64,000 nt of DNA from Acidovorax sp. Leaf160 (GCF_001424265.1 NZ_LMOV01000001.1:211873-275872), one strand, 5' to 3'. Positions 48,813 to 57,813 are shown, numbered from the stretch's first letter. Made by a program: numbers and translations. Notes: generated by a model from the sequence alone, not told the origin.

Positions 48813-48889
48813 ACTTCAGAGGGAAAAAACGGTTCCGGCTTCAGAAGATGCAAACTGAATGACGCCGGCAAGCGCGTTGGCGTCTTTTT
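48813..48889 (+). ncRNA. candidate small RNA with its own promoter and terminator
   Basis: A -10 element TATTCT (48801-48806) with TTGCGC 15 bp upstream is followed, about 70 nt downstream, by a good intrinsic terminator: GACGCC (48861-48866) with GGCGTC (48879-48884) and TTTTT. There is no gene on this strand either side; both neighbours (nrdA, ampD) are on the minus strand. CCGGC (48835-48839) could pair with GCCGG (48864-48868), competing with the terminator. No reading frame of note lies inside. Confidence 0.5.
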
Positions 48890-48946
48890 CCTACTCCCGC
48901 CCGGCCCGGGATCGACGACGCACGGGTGCGCCCTTCGGCGCGGCGC

Positions 48947-49534
48947 TTAAACGACCGGAAAGGAGAGCCCCCGCAAGCCCAGTCGGGTGCGCAGCAGCGG
49001 CCATTCGAAGCCGGCTCCGGGATCTTTCTTGCGCCCGGGCGCCACGTGCTCGTGGCCGGCGATGTGCGCGATCGGAAAGCGATCGGCCACGTGGGCGCAC
49101 AGTCTGGCCAGGGTGTCGTACTGCGGCGCGTCGAAGGTCATTCCTTCCAGGCCTTCCAGCTCCACGCCGATCGAATCGTCGTTGCAGTTGGTGCGGCCGC
49201 GGTAGGCGGAGGGGCCGGCATGCCAGGCACGCTGCAGGCAGTCCACGAACTGCAGCAGCGTCCCGTCGCGCCGGATCAGGAAATGCGCGGACACCTCCAG
49301 TCCGCGAATCGACTGGAAATAGGGGTGGGCGTCCCAGTCCAGCGTGTTGGTGAACAGCTGCTCGATGGCGGGCCCGCCGTACTGGCCCGGCGGCAGGCTG
49401 ATGGAATGCACCACGATCAGATCGATCTCCGCGCCTGCCGGTCTCGGTCCGACATTGGGCGACAGGCAGCGCTGCGCCGGCAGATACCAGCCGCCGTCCC
49501 AAAGGGAGGCCACAGGCGTGCCTTCAGGGGGCAT
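48947..49534 (-). CDS. ampD: AmpD, 1,6-anhydro-MurNAc-L-alanine amidase
   Basis: AmpD cleaves anhydro-muropeptides in the cytoplasm during cell-wall recycling and thereby limits beta-lactamase induction where AmpR exists. The 195-residue protein has the zinc residues in IVVHSISLPPG (His), HFLIRRDG, and the C-terminal GHEHVAPGRKKDPG (His and Asp), plus NCNDDSIGVELEG. The start (49534) lies within the end of pilR, an 11-bp overlap, so it is co-translated. The product feeds Mpl. Confidence 0.94.
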   Translation of the reverse strand: MPPEGTPVASLWDGGWYLPAQRCLSPNVGPRPAGAEIDLIVVHSISLPPGQYGGPAIEQLFTNTLDWDAHPYFQSIRGLEVSAHFLIRRDGTLLQFVDCLQRAWHAGPSAYRGRTNCNDDSIGVELEGLEGMTFDAPQYDTLARLCAHVADRFPIAHIAGHEHVAPGRKKDPGAGFEWPLLRTRLGLRGLSFPVV

Positions 49535-51026
49535 CGTCTGCCCCCTCGCTGGCATGCGGCGTGGCGATGTTGAGGCGGTCGATGCGGTAGCGGATCTGCC
49601 GAAGGCTGATGCCCAGGCGGGCCGCCGTGGCTGTGCGGTTGAAGCCCGTTTCCTTCAGCGCCCGCACCAGGATCTCGCGCTCCTGCTGGTCCAGCCACGC
49701 CTGCAGATCGGAGGGCAGGGTTTCGGGCAGGGCGCTGGTGCCGGGGTCCGCCACGGCCCGTTCCGCATCACCGACCAGGGTGGGCGGTGGGGGCAGCTCG
49801 GCCTCGGCAGCAGGCTGCGACGCCGGCCGCGCGGGGCTTTCCACCACCAGTTCTTCCCCGTCGCTCAGGGCCACCGCGCGGTGCAGCAGGTTTTCCAGTT
49901 CGCGGATGTTGCCGGTCAGCGGGTACTGGGCGATCTGCCGGAGAGCATGGTCCGTCAGGCGCGGCACGGGGCCGCCCGATTCCTGGCCGATGCGGCTCAG
50001 CAAGGCTGCACAAAGCGCCGGCAGATCCTCCAGCCGTTCGCGCAGCGGCGGAATCATCAGCTCGATGACGTTCAGGCGGTAGTAGAGATCCTGCCGGAAG
50101 CGGCCGGCCTGAACGTCGGCCGCCAGGTCGCGGTGGGTAGCGCTGACGATGCGCACATCGACGGGTTCTTCCTGCGTCGAGCCGAGCGGCCGGACGGACC
50201 GTTCCTGGATCGCCCGCAGCAGCTTGGACTGCATCGCCAGCGGCAGGTCGCCGATCTCATCGAGAAACAGGGTGCCGCCCCGGGCCGCCTGGAAGTAGCC
50301 GTCACGGTCCTGGGTGGCACCGGTGTAAGACCCCTTGCGGGCGCCGAAGAACTCAGCCTCCAGCAGGTTTTCAGGAATGGCCCCGCAGTTCACGGCGACC
50401 CATCGGCCTTCGTTGCGCTGGCTGCTGGCATGCAGGGCGCGTGCGACCAGTTCCTTGCCGGTGCCGGACTCCCCCCGGATCAGGACCGGCGCCATGCTGC
50501 GTGCCACCTTGGCAATGCGCTGCTTGACGTCCTGCATCGCGGCCGATTCGCCGACCAGGCGTTGCAGCGCGGACGCGGGCAGATGGGTCTCGCCCGTGCC
50601 CGCTGCCGCCCGCGGGGCGCCCGGCCCCCGGGTGAACCGAGGAGTGGCCGGATGCCCCGAGTCCTGCACCGCCGATGCGACCACCGAGCGGAACTGCCGC
50701 AGGTCCACCGGCTTCGTCAGGTAGTCGAATGCGCCGCAGCGCAGGGCTTCCACCGCGTTCTCGGCGGACCCGTAGGCGGTCATCACCACGCAGCGTTCGC
50801 GCCGGTTCTGTTGGCGCAGGTCCTGCAGCAGCTCCATGCCAAAGCCGTCGGGCAGCCGCATGTCGGTGATGACGGCGTCGAACCGCTTGGCGCCGAGCTG
50901 CTCACGGGCCTCCGCCACGCTGGCAGCGGTTTCGACCCGGTAGCCCTCGCGCAGCAACGTCAGCTCGTACAGCGTCCGCAGGTCGGGTTCGTCGTCGACG
51001 ACAAGGATGGAGGCAGCGGCGTTCAT
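49524..51026 (-). CDS. pilR: PilR, sigma-54-dependent response regulator
   Basis: PilR activates pilin transcription with sigma-54 after phosphorylation by PilS. The 500-residue protein has a receiver domain (residues about 1-120; ILVVDDEPDLR and phospho-Asp in DAVITDMRLPDG). A AAA+ domain follows with Walker A GESGTGKELVARALH, the sigma-54 loop GSYTGA (residues 232-237; usually GAFTGA), and FLDEIGDLPLAMQ. A Fis-type helix-turn-helix at the end (RTATAARLGISLRQIRYRIDRL) completes it. pilS lies immediately upstream (15 bp). Confidence 0.95.
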   Translation of the reverse strand: MNAAASILVVDDEPDLRTLYELTLLREGYRVETAASVAEAREQLGAKRFDAVITDMRLPDGFGMELLQDLRQQNRRERCVVMTAYGSAENAVEALRCGAFDYLTKPVDLRQFRSVVASAVQDSGHPATPRFTRGPGAPRAAAGTGETHLPASALQRLVGESAAMQDVKQRIAKVARSMAPVLIRGESGTGKELVARALHASSQRNEGRWVAVNCGAIPENLLEAEFFGARKGSYTGATQDRDGYFQAARGGTLFLDEIGDLPLAMQSKLLRAIQERSVRPLGSTQEEPVDVRIVSATHRDLAADVQAGRFRQDLYYRLNVIELMIPPLRERLEDLPALCAALLSRIGQESGGPVPRLTDHALRQIAQYPLTGNIRELENLLHRAVALSDGEELVVESPARPASQPAAEAELPPPPTLVGDAERAVADPGTSALPETLPSDLQAWLDQQEREILVRALKETGFNRTATAARLGISLRQIRYRIDRLNIATPHASEGADDAP

Positions 51027-51041
51027 GGTGGCGGGTGGGCG

Positions 51042-52745
51042 TCAGACCACGATTGTGTCAAACAGCGCCGTCTTTCCGGCGGTCGGCCGCACGGCCTTGC
51101 GGAAACTGACGATGAACGCGTTGCCGCTGACCGTGCCCCGGCCGGCCAGCTCGCGCGACGAGCGCTGGTAGCTGATGGAAGCGCCATGGCGGTGGCACAG
51201 CTCGCGGCAGATATAGAGCCCGAGGCCGCTGGAGCGGCTCTCCGACGAGAAAAACGGCTCGAACAGATGGCGCTCCACCGATTTGTCCAGCGGCGCGCCG
51301 TCGCTCCACACCTGCAGGCCGAGGTGCCCCGAAGAGGCCACGGCGGTTTCCACATGGAGCGAGTCGGGGTGGGGGCCCATGTAGCGCAGCGCGTTGTCCA
51401 GCAGGTTGACCAGCACCCGCCGCAGGTGGTCGGCGTCGAACTCGACCTGCATGTCGTCGGCCCGCAGCGACAGCTGGGCCACGCGGCGGGCGGGTTCCTG
51501 CGCGCGCCAGTCGTGCCAGATCTGGGCCACCGCATCGTCCAGCGCCAGCACGGCAGCGGGCGCGTGGCTGATCTGGTGCTGCACGCGCGCAATGTCCAGC
51601 ACCTCTTCCGCAATGCGCGCCAGCCGGTCTCCGTTCTGCAGCACCATCTGGGCGAGGCGCTGGTGGGTGGGTTCGGTCAGGTCTTCTTCCAGCAGGGCGC
51701 TGGCCTGCATGATGGCGGCCAGCGGGTTGCGGATCTCGTGCGCGACTGCGGCCGACATCCGCCCCATGGCGGCGAGCTTCTCCGTGCGCAGCCGGGCTTC
51801 CATCTCCCGCAGATCGTGCAGGAACATGACGCACAGCGGCTGGCCGCCGCTGGAGGAGGGCGCATCGCCCGGGCTGGACGTGAGCCAGGTGCGGACGCGC
51901 AGCCCCAGCGGCCTCTGGCCGGCCTGGAGAATGTCCACATCCGCGGACTGGGACTGCTCGTGGCCGAAGGTGCGCCGCGCCAGGGTCAGCAGCGGCGCCC
52001 AGTCTTCGGTGGCCGCCAGGGCGAACGGCATGGTGAGCGGCGTTTCGTTGCCGAGCAGCAGCAGCGCGGCTGGGTTGGCCATGCGCACCACGTTGTCACG
52101 ATCCAGCACCAGGACGCCATCCGCCAGGTTCTCGATGATGCGCGCGCTGACGGCCTCCTGTGCGCGTGCCGCCATCTGGCTCTGCTGGGCCGCCTGCTGC
52201 ACGCTGATCAGCCGGGTCGCCAACTGGTGCACGAGATAGGCGACCACGAAGTAGCCCGTGCCGGTCAGGCCGGCCTGCAGGTAGCGCTGGGTCAGATCGC
52301 CGCCCGACTTGTCGCCGATCCACCAGACGCCGGCCAGCGTGAGCAGGGTGGCCGCCGCTGTCGTGCCGAGCGCCAGCGTCAGCGTGCCCATCACACCCGC
52401 CATCAGGATGGGCAGCCCGAAGAGGGGGGCGAAGTTCATCGCTCCCACATGCAGCGTCTGCAGGGCGGTGAACATGGCCAGATCGACGCCGACGGAGGGC
52501 AGCCAGTGGGGACCGGCATGGGGCGGCGGCGGCGCGTGTCTTGCCCAGACGCGCAAGGTGGCCGTGGCGACGAGATAGGCCACGCAGAGCGCCATGAGTT
52601 CGGGCTCATGCGTCTGGTTGAGCGCCACGCCCAGGCCCTGCAGGAAAAGCAGCGCCAGCGCCACCATCACGCGGCCCGTCAGAAAGCCGTGCCACAGGCG
52701 CAGGAACGGGCCGTCCGCAGGGCTGGGGCGCGACGGCGTCAGCAC
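51042..52745 (-). CDS. pilS: PilS, sensor histidine kinase of PilSR
   Basis: This 567-residue protein has about six transmembrane helices in the first 200 residues and a PAS-like linker (ENLADGVLVLDRDNVVRMANPAALLLLG). The phospho-acceptor histidine is in AVAHEIRNPLAAIMQASALLEEDL, followed by a HATPase domain with NLLDNALRYM and SSGLGLYICRELCHRHG. The order of domains fits PilS, which controls type IV pilin expression through PilR. No pilin gene is in the window. Confidence 0.93.
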   Translation of the reverse strand: MLTPSRPSPADGPFLRLWHGFLTGRVMVALALLFLQGLGVALNQTHEPELMALCVAYLVATATLRVWARHAPPPPHAGPHWLPSVGVDLAMFTALQTLHVGAMNFAPLFGLPILMAGVMGTLTLALGTTAAATLLTLAGVWWIGDKSGGDLTQRYLQAGLTGTGYFVVAYLVHQLATRLISVQQAAQQSQMAARAQEAVSARIIENLADGVLVLDRDNVVRMANPAALLLLGNETPLTMPFALAATEDWAPLLTLARRTFGHEQSQSADVDILQAGQRPLGLRVRTWLTSSPGDAPSSSGGQPLCVMFLHDLREMEARLRTEKLAAMGRMSAAVAHEIRNPLAAIMQASALLEEDLTEPTHQRLAQMVLQNGDRLARIAEEVLDIARVQHQISHAPAAVLALDDAVAQIWHDWRAQEPARRVAQLSLRADDMQVEFDADHLRRVLVNLLDNALRYMGPHPDSLHVETAVASSGHLGLQVWSDGAPLDKSVERHLFEPFFSSESRSSGLGLYICRELCHRHGASISYQRSSRELAGRGTVSGNAFIVSFRKAVRPTAGKTALFDTIVV

Positions 52746-52764
52746 GGGATGACGCGCGGCGCCG

Positions 52765-52992
52765 TCAAGCGGGGCCCTGCAGCCGGTGCTGCGGGCTGCA
52801 GTAGGCGCGGGTGCCCTGCATCAGCGCTTCGGACTGCGGAACATGCGTGCCGCAGTGGGCGCAGGCCACCATCTGGTCCACCGGCAGGGCTGGCGGCGGC
52901 CGGCGCATGGCCGTAGGGGGTGGGCTGCGCCGCTGGTGCCGCCAGATCGCCCAGGCCACCACCAGCAGGACCGCCAGCAGAAGGTATTTCAT
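52765..52992 (-). CDS. PP0621-type small membrane protein with a zinc-ribbon end
   Basis: This 75-residue frame has an N-terminal hydrophobic helix (KYLLLAVLLVVAWAIW), a basic Pro-rich linker and a C-terminal C-x2-C...C-x3-H cluster (CAHCGTHVPQ...YCSPQH), which could bind zinc. The pattern fits the PP0621 family. The function is unknown. It lies between pilS and the cytochrome-assembly-type gene, 4 bp after the latter. Confidence 0.85.
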   Translation of the reverse strand: MKYLLLAVLLVVAWAIWRHQRRSPPPTAMRRPPPALPVDQMVACAHCGTHVPQSEALMQGTRAYCSPQHRLQGPA

Positions 52993-52996
52993 GGCG

Positions 52997-53794
52997 TCAT
53001 AGCGTGCGTCCCAGCACGACTTCGAGCACGAAGCGGGAGCCCGCATAGGCCAGCAGCAGCAGCGCGGCGCCGGTGTAGAGCACGCGCACCGCGCCGCGCC
53101 CCCGCCAGCCGAAGCGGGAACGCCCCACCAGCAGGATGGCGAAAGTGAGCCAGGAGAGCAGCGAGAAGATGGCCTTGTGGTCCCATCGCCAGGCGCGCCC
53201 GTAGAGCGTCTCGCCGAACAGCCAGCCGGCGACGAGCGTGGCCGACAGCAGGGCGAACCCGGCCGTGACGAAGCGGAAGGTCAGCCGCTCCAGCGCCAGC
53301 AGAGGAATGCCGCTCTGCGAGTCCGACGCCAGCCGGATGTGGCGTTCCGCCCGGGTCATCAGCCAGGCGTGCACCACCGCGGCGGCGAACAGCCCGTACG
53401 AGGCGATCCCGAGCGCGAGGTGCAGAGGGAGCCACGGCGACGCCGTCACGTGCAGGGGCTGGCCGGGAAAGACCATGGCCAGGATCACCGTGGCCGCGCC
53501 CAGCGCGGCGAGCGTCCAGCGGGCCTGCATCTGCGGAAAGAGCTGCCGCTCGACCACATAGACCGTCAGCACCAGCCATGCGGTCATCGACAGTGCCGGG
53601 CCGAAGCCGAAATGGGGCGTCTGCCCCACCAGGCCCCAGGTCAGCACCGCCCCGTGCAGCAGCCAGGCCAGCCCGAGGGCGACCCGCCCGCCCCGCGCGC
53701 CCAGCCGCGCACCGGCGGCAGCCGGCAGCGCGTAAGCCGCCGCCGCGGCCAGGGCCAGCAGCCAGCCGGGCAGGGACGTGCTGGGTAAAATCAT
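52997..53794 (-). CDS. CcsA/YpjD-type cytochrome c assembly protein
   Basis: This 265-residue protein has about eight transmembrane helices and the family signature GETLYGRAWRWDHKAIFSLLSWLTFAILL (WxWDxK-S-x-W region) of the PF01578 superfamily. Related proteins include CcsA, CcmC and the YpjD protein. The last may assist haem handling, but its exact role is not established. The position next to ffh and before pilS is usual in Burkholderiales. I chose the ATG at 53794; the divergent gap to ffh is only 86 bp. Confidence 0.88.
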   Translation of the reverse strand: MILPSTSLPGWLLALAAAAAYALPAAAGARLGARGGRVALGLAWLLHGAVLTWGLVGQTPHFGFGPALSMTAWLVLTVYVVERQLFPQMQARWTLAALGAATVILAMVFPGQPLHVTASPWLPLHLALGIASYGLFAAAVVHAWLMTRAERHIRLASDSQSGIPLLALERLTFRFVTAGFALLSATLVAGWLFGETLYGRAWRWDHKAIFSLLSWLTFAILLVGRSRFGWRGRGAVRVLYTGAALLLLAYAGSRFVLEVVLGRTL

Positions 53795-53880
53795 GGGTTC
53801 ACAGTTTAGCCTTTCGCCTGCCCCCGGCAGACAAGGCCGCCGGCCGCGAACCACGGGCCGGCCCATCGGAAATGATCCCT

Positions 53881-55266
53881 ATGGCCTCCGCTCTTACCGA
53901 CAAACTCACCCGACTCGTCAAGGAGATGCGCGGCCAGGCCCGCATCACGGAGTCCAACGTTCAGGACATGCTGCGCGAAGTCCGCATGGCGCTGCTGGAG
54001 GCCGACGTGGCGCTGCCCGTGGTGCGGGACTTCATCGCCCGCGTCAAGGAAAAGGCGCTGGGCCAGGAGGTGCTGGGCTCGCTCAAGCCCGGCCAGACAC
54101 TGGTGTCCATCGTGAACCGGGAGCTGGCTGCGACGATGGGCGAGGGCATCGCCGACATCAACCTCGCCGCCCAGCCGCCGGCGGTGATCCTGATGGCCGG
54201 CCTGCAGGGCGCGGGCAAGACCACCACCACCGCCAAGCTCGCCAAGCACCTGATCGAGAAGCGCAAGAAGAAGGTGCTGACCGTGTCGGGCGACGTGTAT
54301 CGACCGGCCGCCATCGAGCAGCTGAAGACGGTGACGCGCCAGGCCGGCGCCGAATGGTTTCCCAGCACGCCCGACCAGAAGCCGCTCGACATCGCGCATG
54401 CGGCGCTCGACTACGCGCGCAAGCACTACTTCGACGTGCTGCTGGTCGACACGGCCGGCCGCCTGGCGATCGATGAAGTGCTGATGCGCGAGATCCAGGA
54501 ACTGCACGCCGCCCTCAAGCCGATCGAGACGCTGTTCGTCGTCGACGCCATGCAGGGCCAGGACGCCATCAACACCGCCAGGGCCTTCAAGGAGGCCCTG
54601 CCCCTGACGGGCATCGTGCTGACCAAGCTCGACGGCGACTCCCGCGGCGGCGCAGCGCTGTCGGTTCGGCAGGTCACCGGCGCGCCCATCAAGTTCGCCG
54701 GCGTGTCCGAGAAGATCGATGGCCTGGAGGTCTTCGACGCGGAGCGCCATGCCGGGCGCATCCTGGGCATGGGCGACATCGTCGCGCTGGTCGAGCAGGT
54801 CAGCGCGGGCGTGGACATGGAGGCCGCGCAGAAGCTCGCGGCCAAGGTCAAGAGCGGCGACGGGTTCGACCTGAACGACTTCCTGTCGCAACTGCAGCAG
54901 ATGAAGCAGATGGGCGGCCTGTCGAGCCTGATGGAAAAGCTGCCCTCCCAGCTGACCGCCAAGGCAGGTCAGGTGGACATGGACAAGGCCGAGCGCGACA
55001 TCCGCCGCAAGGAAGGCATCATCCAGAGCATGACCCCGCTGGAGCGCCGCAAGCCCGAACTCATCAAGGCCACGCGCAAGAAGCGCATCGCTGGCGGCGC
55101 GGGCGTGCAGGTGCAGGAAGTCAACCGGCTGCTCAATGAATTCGAGCAGATGCAGGGAATGATGAAGAAGATGAAGGGCGGCGGCCTGATGAAGATGATG
55201 AAGAAGATGGGCGGCCTGAAAGGCGGCCTGCCGGGCATGGGCGGCGGCGGCATGCCGCGCTTCTGA
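53881..55266 (+). CDS. ffh: Ffh, signal recognition particle protein
   Basis: Ffh with 4.5S RNA targets inner-membrane proteins co-translationally. The 461-residue protein has an N domain, a GTPase G domain with AGLQGAGKTTTTAKLA, VDTAGR, TKLDGDSRGG, and a Met-rich M domain ending MKMMKKMGGLKGGLPGMGGGGMPRF. I chose the ATG at 53881 over 53872 because MASALTDKL is the usual start in this group. An intrinsic terminator follows 30 bp after the stop. Confidence 0.96.
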   Translation: MASALTDKLTRLVKEMRGQARITESNVQDMLREVRMALLEADVALPVVRDFIARVKEKALGQEVLGSLKPGQTLVSIVNRELAATMGEGIADINLAAQPPAVILMAGLQGAGKTTTTAKLAKHLIEKRKKKVLTVSGDVYRPAAIEQLKTVTRQAGAEWFPSTPDQKPLDIAHAALDYARKHYFDVLLVDTAGRLAIDEVLMREIQELHAALKPIETLFVVDAMQGQDAINTARAFKEALPLTGIVLTKLDGDSRGGAALSVRQVTGAPIKFAGVSEKIDGLEVFDAERHAGRILGMGDIVALVEQVSAGVDMEAAQKLAAKVKSGDGFDLNDFLSQLQQMKQMGGLSSLMEKLPSQLTAKAGQVDMDKAERDIRRKEGIIQSMTPLERRKPELIKATRKKRIAGGAGVQVQEVNRLLNEFEQMQGMMKKMKGGGLMKMMKKMGGLKGGLPGMGGGGMPRF

Positions 55267-55298
55267 ACCGATCCCCGGTCGCCTCGCATCCGCCAGAG

Positions 55299-55325
55299 CG
55301 CCCCGCATCGCGGGGCGTTTCTTTT
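55299..55325 (+). terminator. intrinsic terminator after ffh
   Basis: CGCCCCG (55299-55305) pairs with CGGGGCG (55311-55317), followed by TTTCTTTTT. Confidence 0.9.
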
Positions 55326-55385
55326 TCTGCGGCCGCGTGGCGTGCCAGCGTGGGAGCGCAGGCCGCCGCAGACGCCCGCTGGCCC

Positions 55386-55421
55386 AAAAAGAAAGCCCGG
55401 CAGGTGGGAACCTGCCGGGCT
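55386..55421 (-). terminator. intrinsic terminator after opgH
   Basis: AGCCCGGCAGGT (55394-55405), GGGA loop and ACCTGCCGGGCT (55410-55421). Read on the minus strand it is followed by TTTCTTTTT (plus-strand A-rich 55386-55393). Confidence 0.9.
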
Positions 55422-55475
55422 GGAGGGTGAGGACAGCCGGGTATGAGGAACGCCCCCAGCCCGGCCGCGTGGCGC

Positions 55476-57524
55476 TCAGGCCACCTTCAGCACAGGCCTT
55501 GCCAGACGGGTGGCGTGCAGCCAGGCGCGGCGCAGCACGGGGGGCGACCACGATTCTTCCGGAATCAGCAGCAGGCGCTGCGAGCGGGCTGCCTCGCCCA
55601 CGCCGATGTGGCTGGTGAGCACGGTCAGCGGGATCGACAGGGCCAGCGGCAGGCCGACTGGCAGCAGCCACACCAGCGCGCTGCCGTCGACGAAAGCCAC
55701 GGCCACGGCCAGGGCGGCGACGATCAGGCTCATCGGTGCCAGCTTGCGGGCCGCTTCGCTCCATGGCACGGCAGCGGCTTCCCGGGGAGGCGACTTCCAG
55801 TCCAGCTTGATGCCGGTCAGCGCCACGGCCACGAAAAGCGAGTGGGCCAGCATGCGGATGGGGGCTTGCAGGATCGCCAGCACGCTTTCCAGCACCGCGC
55901 TCTTGAGCAGGCTGGCCGTACCGCCGTACTGCTGCTGTTCGCGGCGCATCAGGATGGCGGTCACGCCCAGGATGCGGGGCAGGAACAGCATGCACAGCGT
56001 CCAGGCCCACAGACCCACCAGTTCGCTCGGCAAGATGTTCCAGTCAGCCACCAGGCGTGCACCCGACAGCCACAGCGCCGTGCCGAGGGTGATGAAAGCC
56101 AGCCACAGCGGGGCGGACAGGTAGGCCATGGCGCCGGTGACGAACATGGAGCGGTGCACCGCATGGATGCCGGGCTCGGCCATCAGGCGGGCGTTCTGCA
56201 GATTGCCCTGGCACCAGCGACGGTCGCGCTGCAGTTCGGCCAGCAGGTCAGGCGGTTGCTGTTCGTAGCTGCCCACCAGGTCGGCGACCAGCCACACATG
56301 GAAGCCGGCGCGGCGCATCAGCGCGGCTTCGACGAAGTCGTGCGACATGATGCCGCCGGACATCCCGCCCGTACCCTTGATGGGGGCCAGGGCGCAATGC
56401 TGCATGAAGGGTTCCACGCGGATGATGGCGTTGTGGCCCCAGTAGTGGGACTCGCCCAGCTGCCAGTACTGCATGCCCAGGGTGAACAGCCGGCCGCCGA
56501 CGCGGGAGGCGAACTGCTGAGCACGGGCGTGCAGCGTCACGTGGCCGATGGCCTGGGTGGCGGTCTGGATGATGCCGGCCTTGGGGTTGGCTTCCATCAG
56601 CTTGGCCATCGACACGATGCATTCGCCGCTCATCACGCTGTCGGCGTCCAGCACCACCATGTAGCGGTAGTCCTTGCCCCAGCGGCGGCAGAAGTCCGCC
56701 ACGTTGCCGGCCTTGCGGTGGGTGCGGCGGGTGCGCAGGCGGTAGTACACCTCGACCTGCGGCTGCTTCGGGCTGTTCGCCAGCGCGGAGCGGAGTTCTT
56801 CCCAGGCAGCGCGCTCGGCGGCGGCGATGACCGGGTCGTAGCTGTCCGACAGCACGAACACGTCGAAGGTCTTGCCCTGGCCGGTCGCTGCGACGGATTC
56901 GCAGGTGGCGCGCAGCCCCGCAAACACGGTGGCCACGTCCTCATTGCAGATCGGCATGATGATCGCGGTGCGGGCGTCGGGCGCCAGCGTGTGGCTGTCC
57001 ACGCTGCGGGCCGAGAGCGAGTGGCGGTCGCCCTTGAGCATGACCCAGAAGCCCATCAGGGCCGTCAGGAAGCCGGAGACGACCCAGGCCGAGAGCAGGG
57101 CGAACAGGGCCAGCTGGCCGTACTCGAGCCATGCGCTTTCGTAGTTGGGCTGCACGCCGGCGAACAGGGTGGTCGCCAGGGCACTGCTGACCAGGGCCAG
57201 CAGCAAAAACACGGTGCGGCGCTGGCGGGCGGCGCCTTGCCAGGTTTGCTCGGGCTCGGCAGTGCGCGCAGCCTTCGTGCGGCCGGTCAGGCGCATCAGG
57301 GCGGCGGTGCTCACGCTGTTCCAGAAACCGCGCCAGGGAAGGGCGGGCATGGAGCCGCGGTGCACTGGGGGCGCGGTGAGGGAGTTGGGGTGCCGATCCT
57401 CGCGCAGGGGGCTACGGGTCGAGGTGACGGGTGCGGGATAGCTGGAACCCAGGCGGGCGACAGCCGCAGCATCTGGAGCAGCTGCGTCAGCCAATCCAGT
57501 CCGGGAAGACATGTTGGGATCCAT
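55476..57524 (-). CDS. opgH: OpgH (MdoH), glucans biosynthesis glucosyltransferase H
   Basis: OpgH makes the linear glucose backbone of osmoregulated periplasmic glucans from UDP-glucose at the inner membrane. It has the GT2 motifs AIIMPICNED, VLDADSVM, GTGGMSGGIMSHDFVEAALMRRAGF and QRDRRWCQGN, plus about eight transmembrane helices around the catalytic region. The partner opgG is not adjacent. The frame extends upstream to 57641, but a sigma-54 promoter (57645-57660) would start transcription near 57633. I therefore take the ATG at 57524 (MDPNMSSR; 682 residues) as the likely start. This start is moderately certain. Confidence 0.9.
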   Translation of the reverse strand: MDPNMSSRTGLADAAAPDAAAVARLGSSYPAPVTSTRSPLREDRHPNSLTAPPVHRGSMPALPWRGFWNSVSTAALMRLTGRTKAARTAEPEQTWQGAARQRRTVFLLLALVSSALATTLFAGVQPNYESAWLEYGQLALFALLSAWVVSGFLTALMGFWVMLKGDRHSLSARSVDSHTLAPDARTAIIMPICNEDVATVFAGLRATCESVAATGQGKTFDVFVLSDSYDPVIAAAERAAWEELRSALANSPKQPQVEVYYRLRTRRTHRKAGNVADFCRRWGKDYRYMVVLDADSVMSGECIVSMAKLMEANPKAGIIQTATQAIGHVTLHARAQQFASRVGGRLFTLGMQYWQLGESHYWGHNAIIRVEPFMQHCALAPIKGTGGMSGGIMSHDFVEAALMRRAGFHVWLVADLVGSYEQQPPDLLAELQRDRRWCQGNLQNARLMAEPGIHAVHRSMFVTGAMAYLSAPLWLAFITLGTALWLSGARLVADWNILPSELVGLWAWTLCMLFLPRILGVTAILMRREQQQYGGTASLLKSAVLESVLAILQAPIRMLAHSLFVAVALTGIKLDWKSPPREAAAVPWSEAARKLAPMSLIVAALAVAVAFVDGSALVWLLPVGLPLALSIPLTVLTSHIGVGEAARSQRLLLIPEESWSPPVLRRAWLHATRLARPVLKVA

Positions 57525-57644
57525 GGGGTGCTCACTGCGTTGAAGTTCGTTGGAAGGCAGCCAGGCGCCCGCTCCCACTGCCTCGGACGAGCCGGTGGAG
57601 ACCGTTGGATAGGGGTTGCGCGCTTGGTTCATGCGTGACATAGG

Positions 57645-57660
57645 GCAAACCCCGTGCCAG
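57645..57660 (-). promoter_or_regulatory. sigma-54 (-24/-12) promoter for opgH
   Basis: On the minus strand this reads CTGGCACGGGGTTTGC, a full match to TGGCACG-N4-TTGC. GG (57658-57657) and GC (57646-57645) are 10 bp apart. Transcription would begin near 57633, 109 bp before the ATG at 57524. Confidence 0.8.
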
Positions 57661-57753
57661 CATCGAAAAGCCTTTAAGAATCAACCACTTGGGTGCGCAA
57701 GAGAGGCGGATTGCCGGCCGGGCTGCCTGGAAGTCACCGAAAACACCGGGTTT

Positions 57754-57771
57754 TGTCGCAAAACAGCGACC
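57754..57771. promoter_or_regulatory. candidate GlrR site B upstream of opgH
   Basis: TGTCGCAAAACAGCGACC fits TGTC-N10-GACA with one mismatch at the end. The arms GTCGC/GCGAC are perfect. It is centred about 129 bp upstream of the predicted opgH transcription start. Confidence 0.55.
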
Positions 57772-57789
57772 GGTCACGCGTTGCGGACG
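57772..57789. promoter_or_regulatory. candidate GlrR half-site pair C (weak)
   Basis: GGTC-N10-GACG keeps only the GTC-N10-GAC core of the motif. It directly abuts site B (centres 18 bp apart), which may be chance. Confidence 0.3.
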
Positions 57790-57813
57790 GCGATTTCCTT
57801 TGAAATCAACGAC

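Noticed and set aside
48911-48946. GC-rich hairpins after ampD as a terminator
   Set aside because: No T run in the direction of ampD transcription. The nearby T-rich hairpin faces the other way and is assigned to the candidate small RNA.
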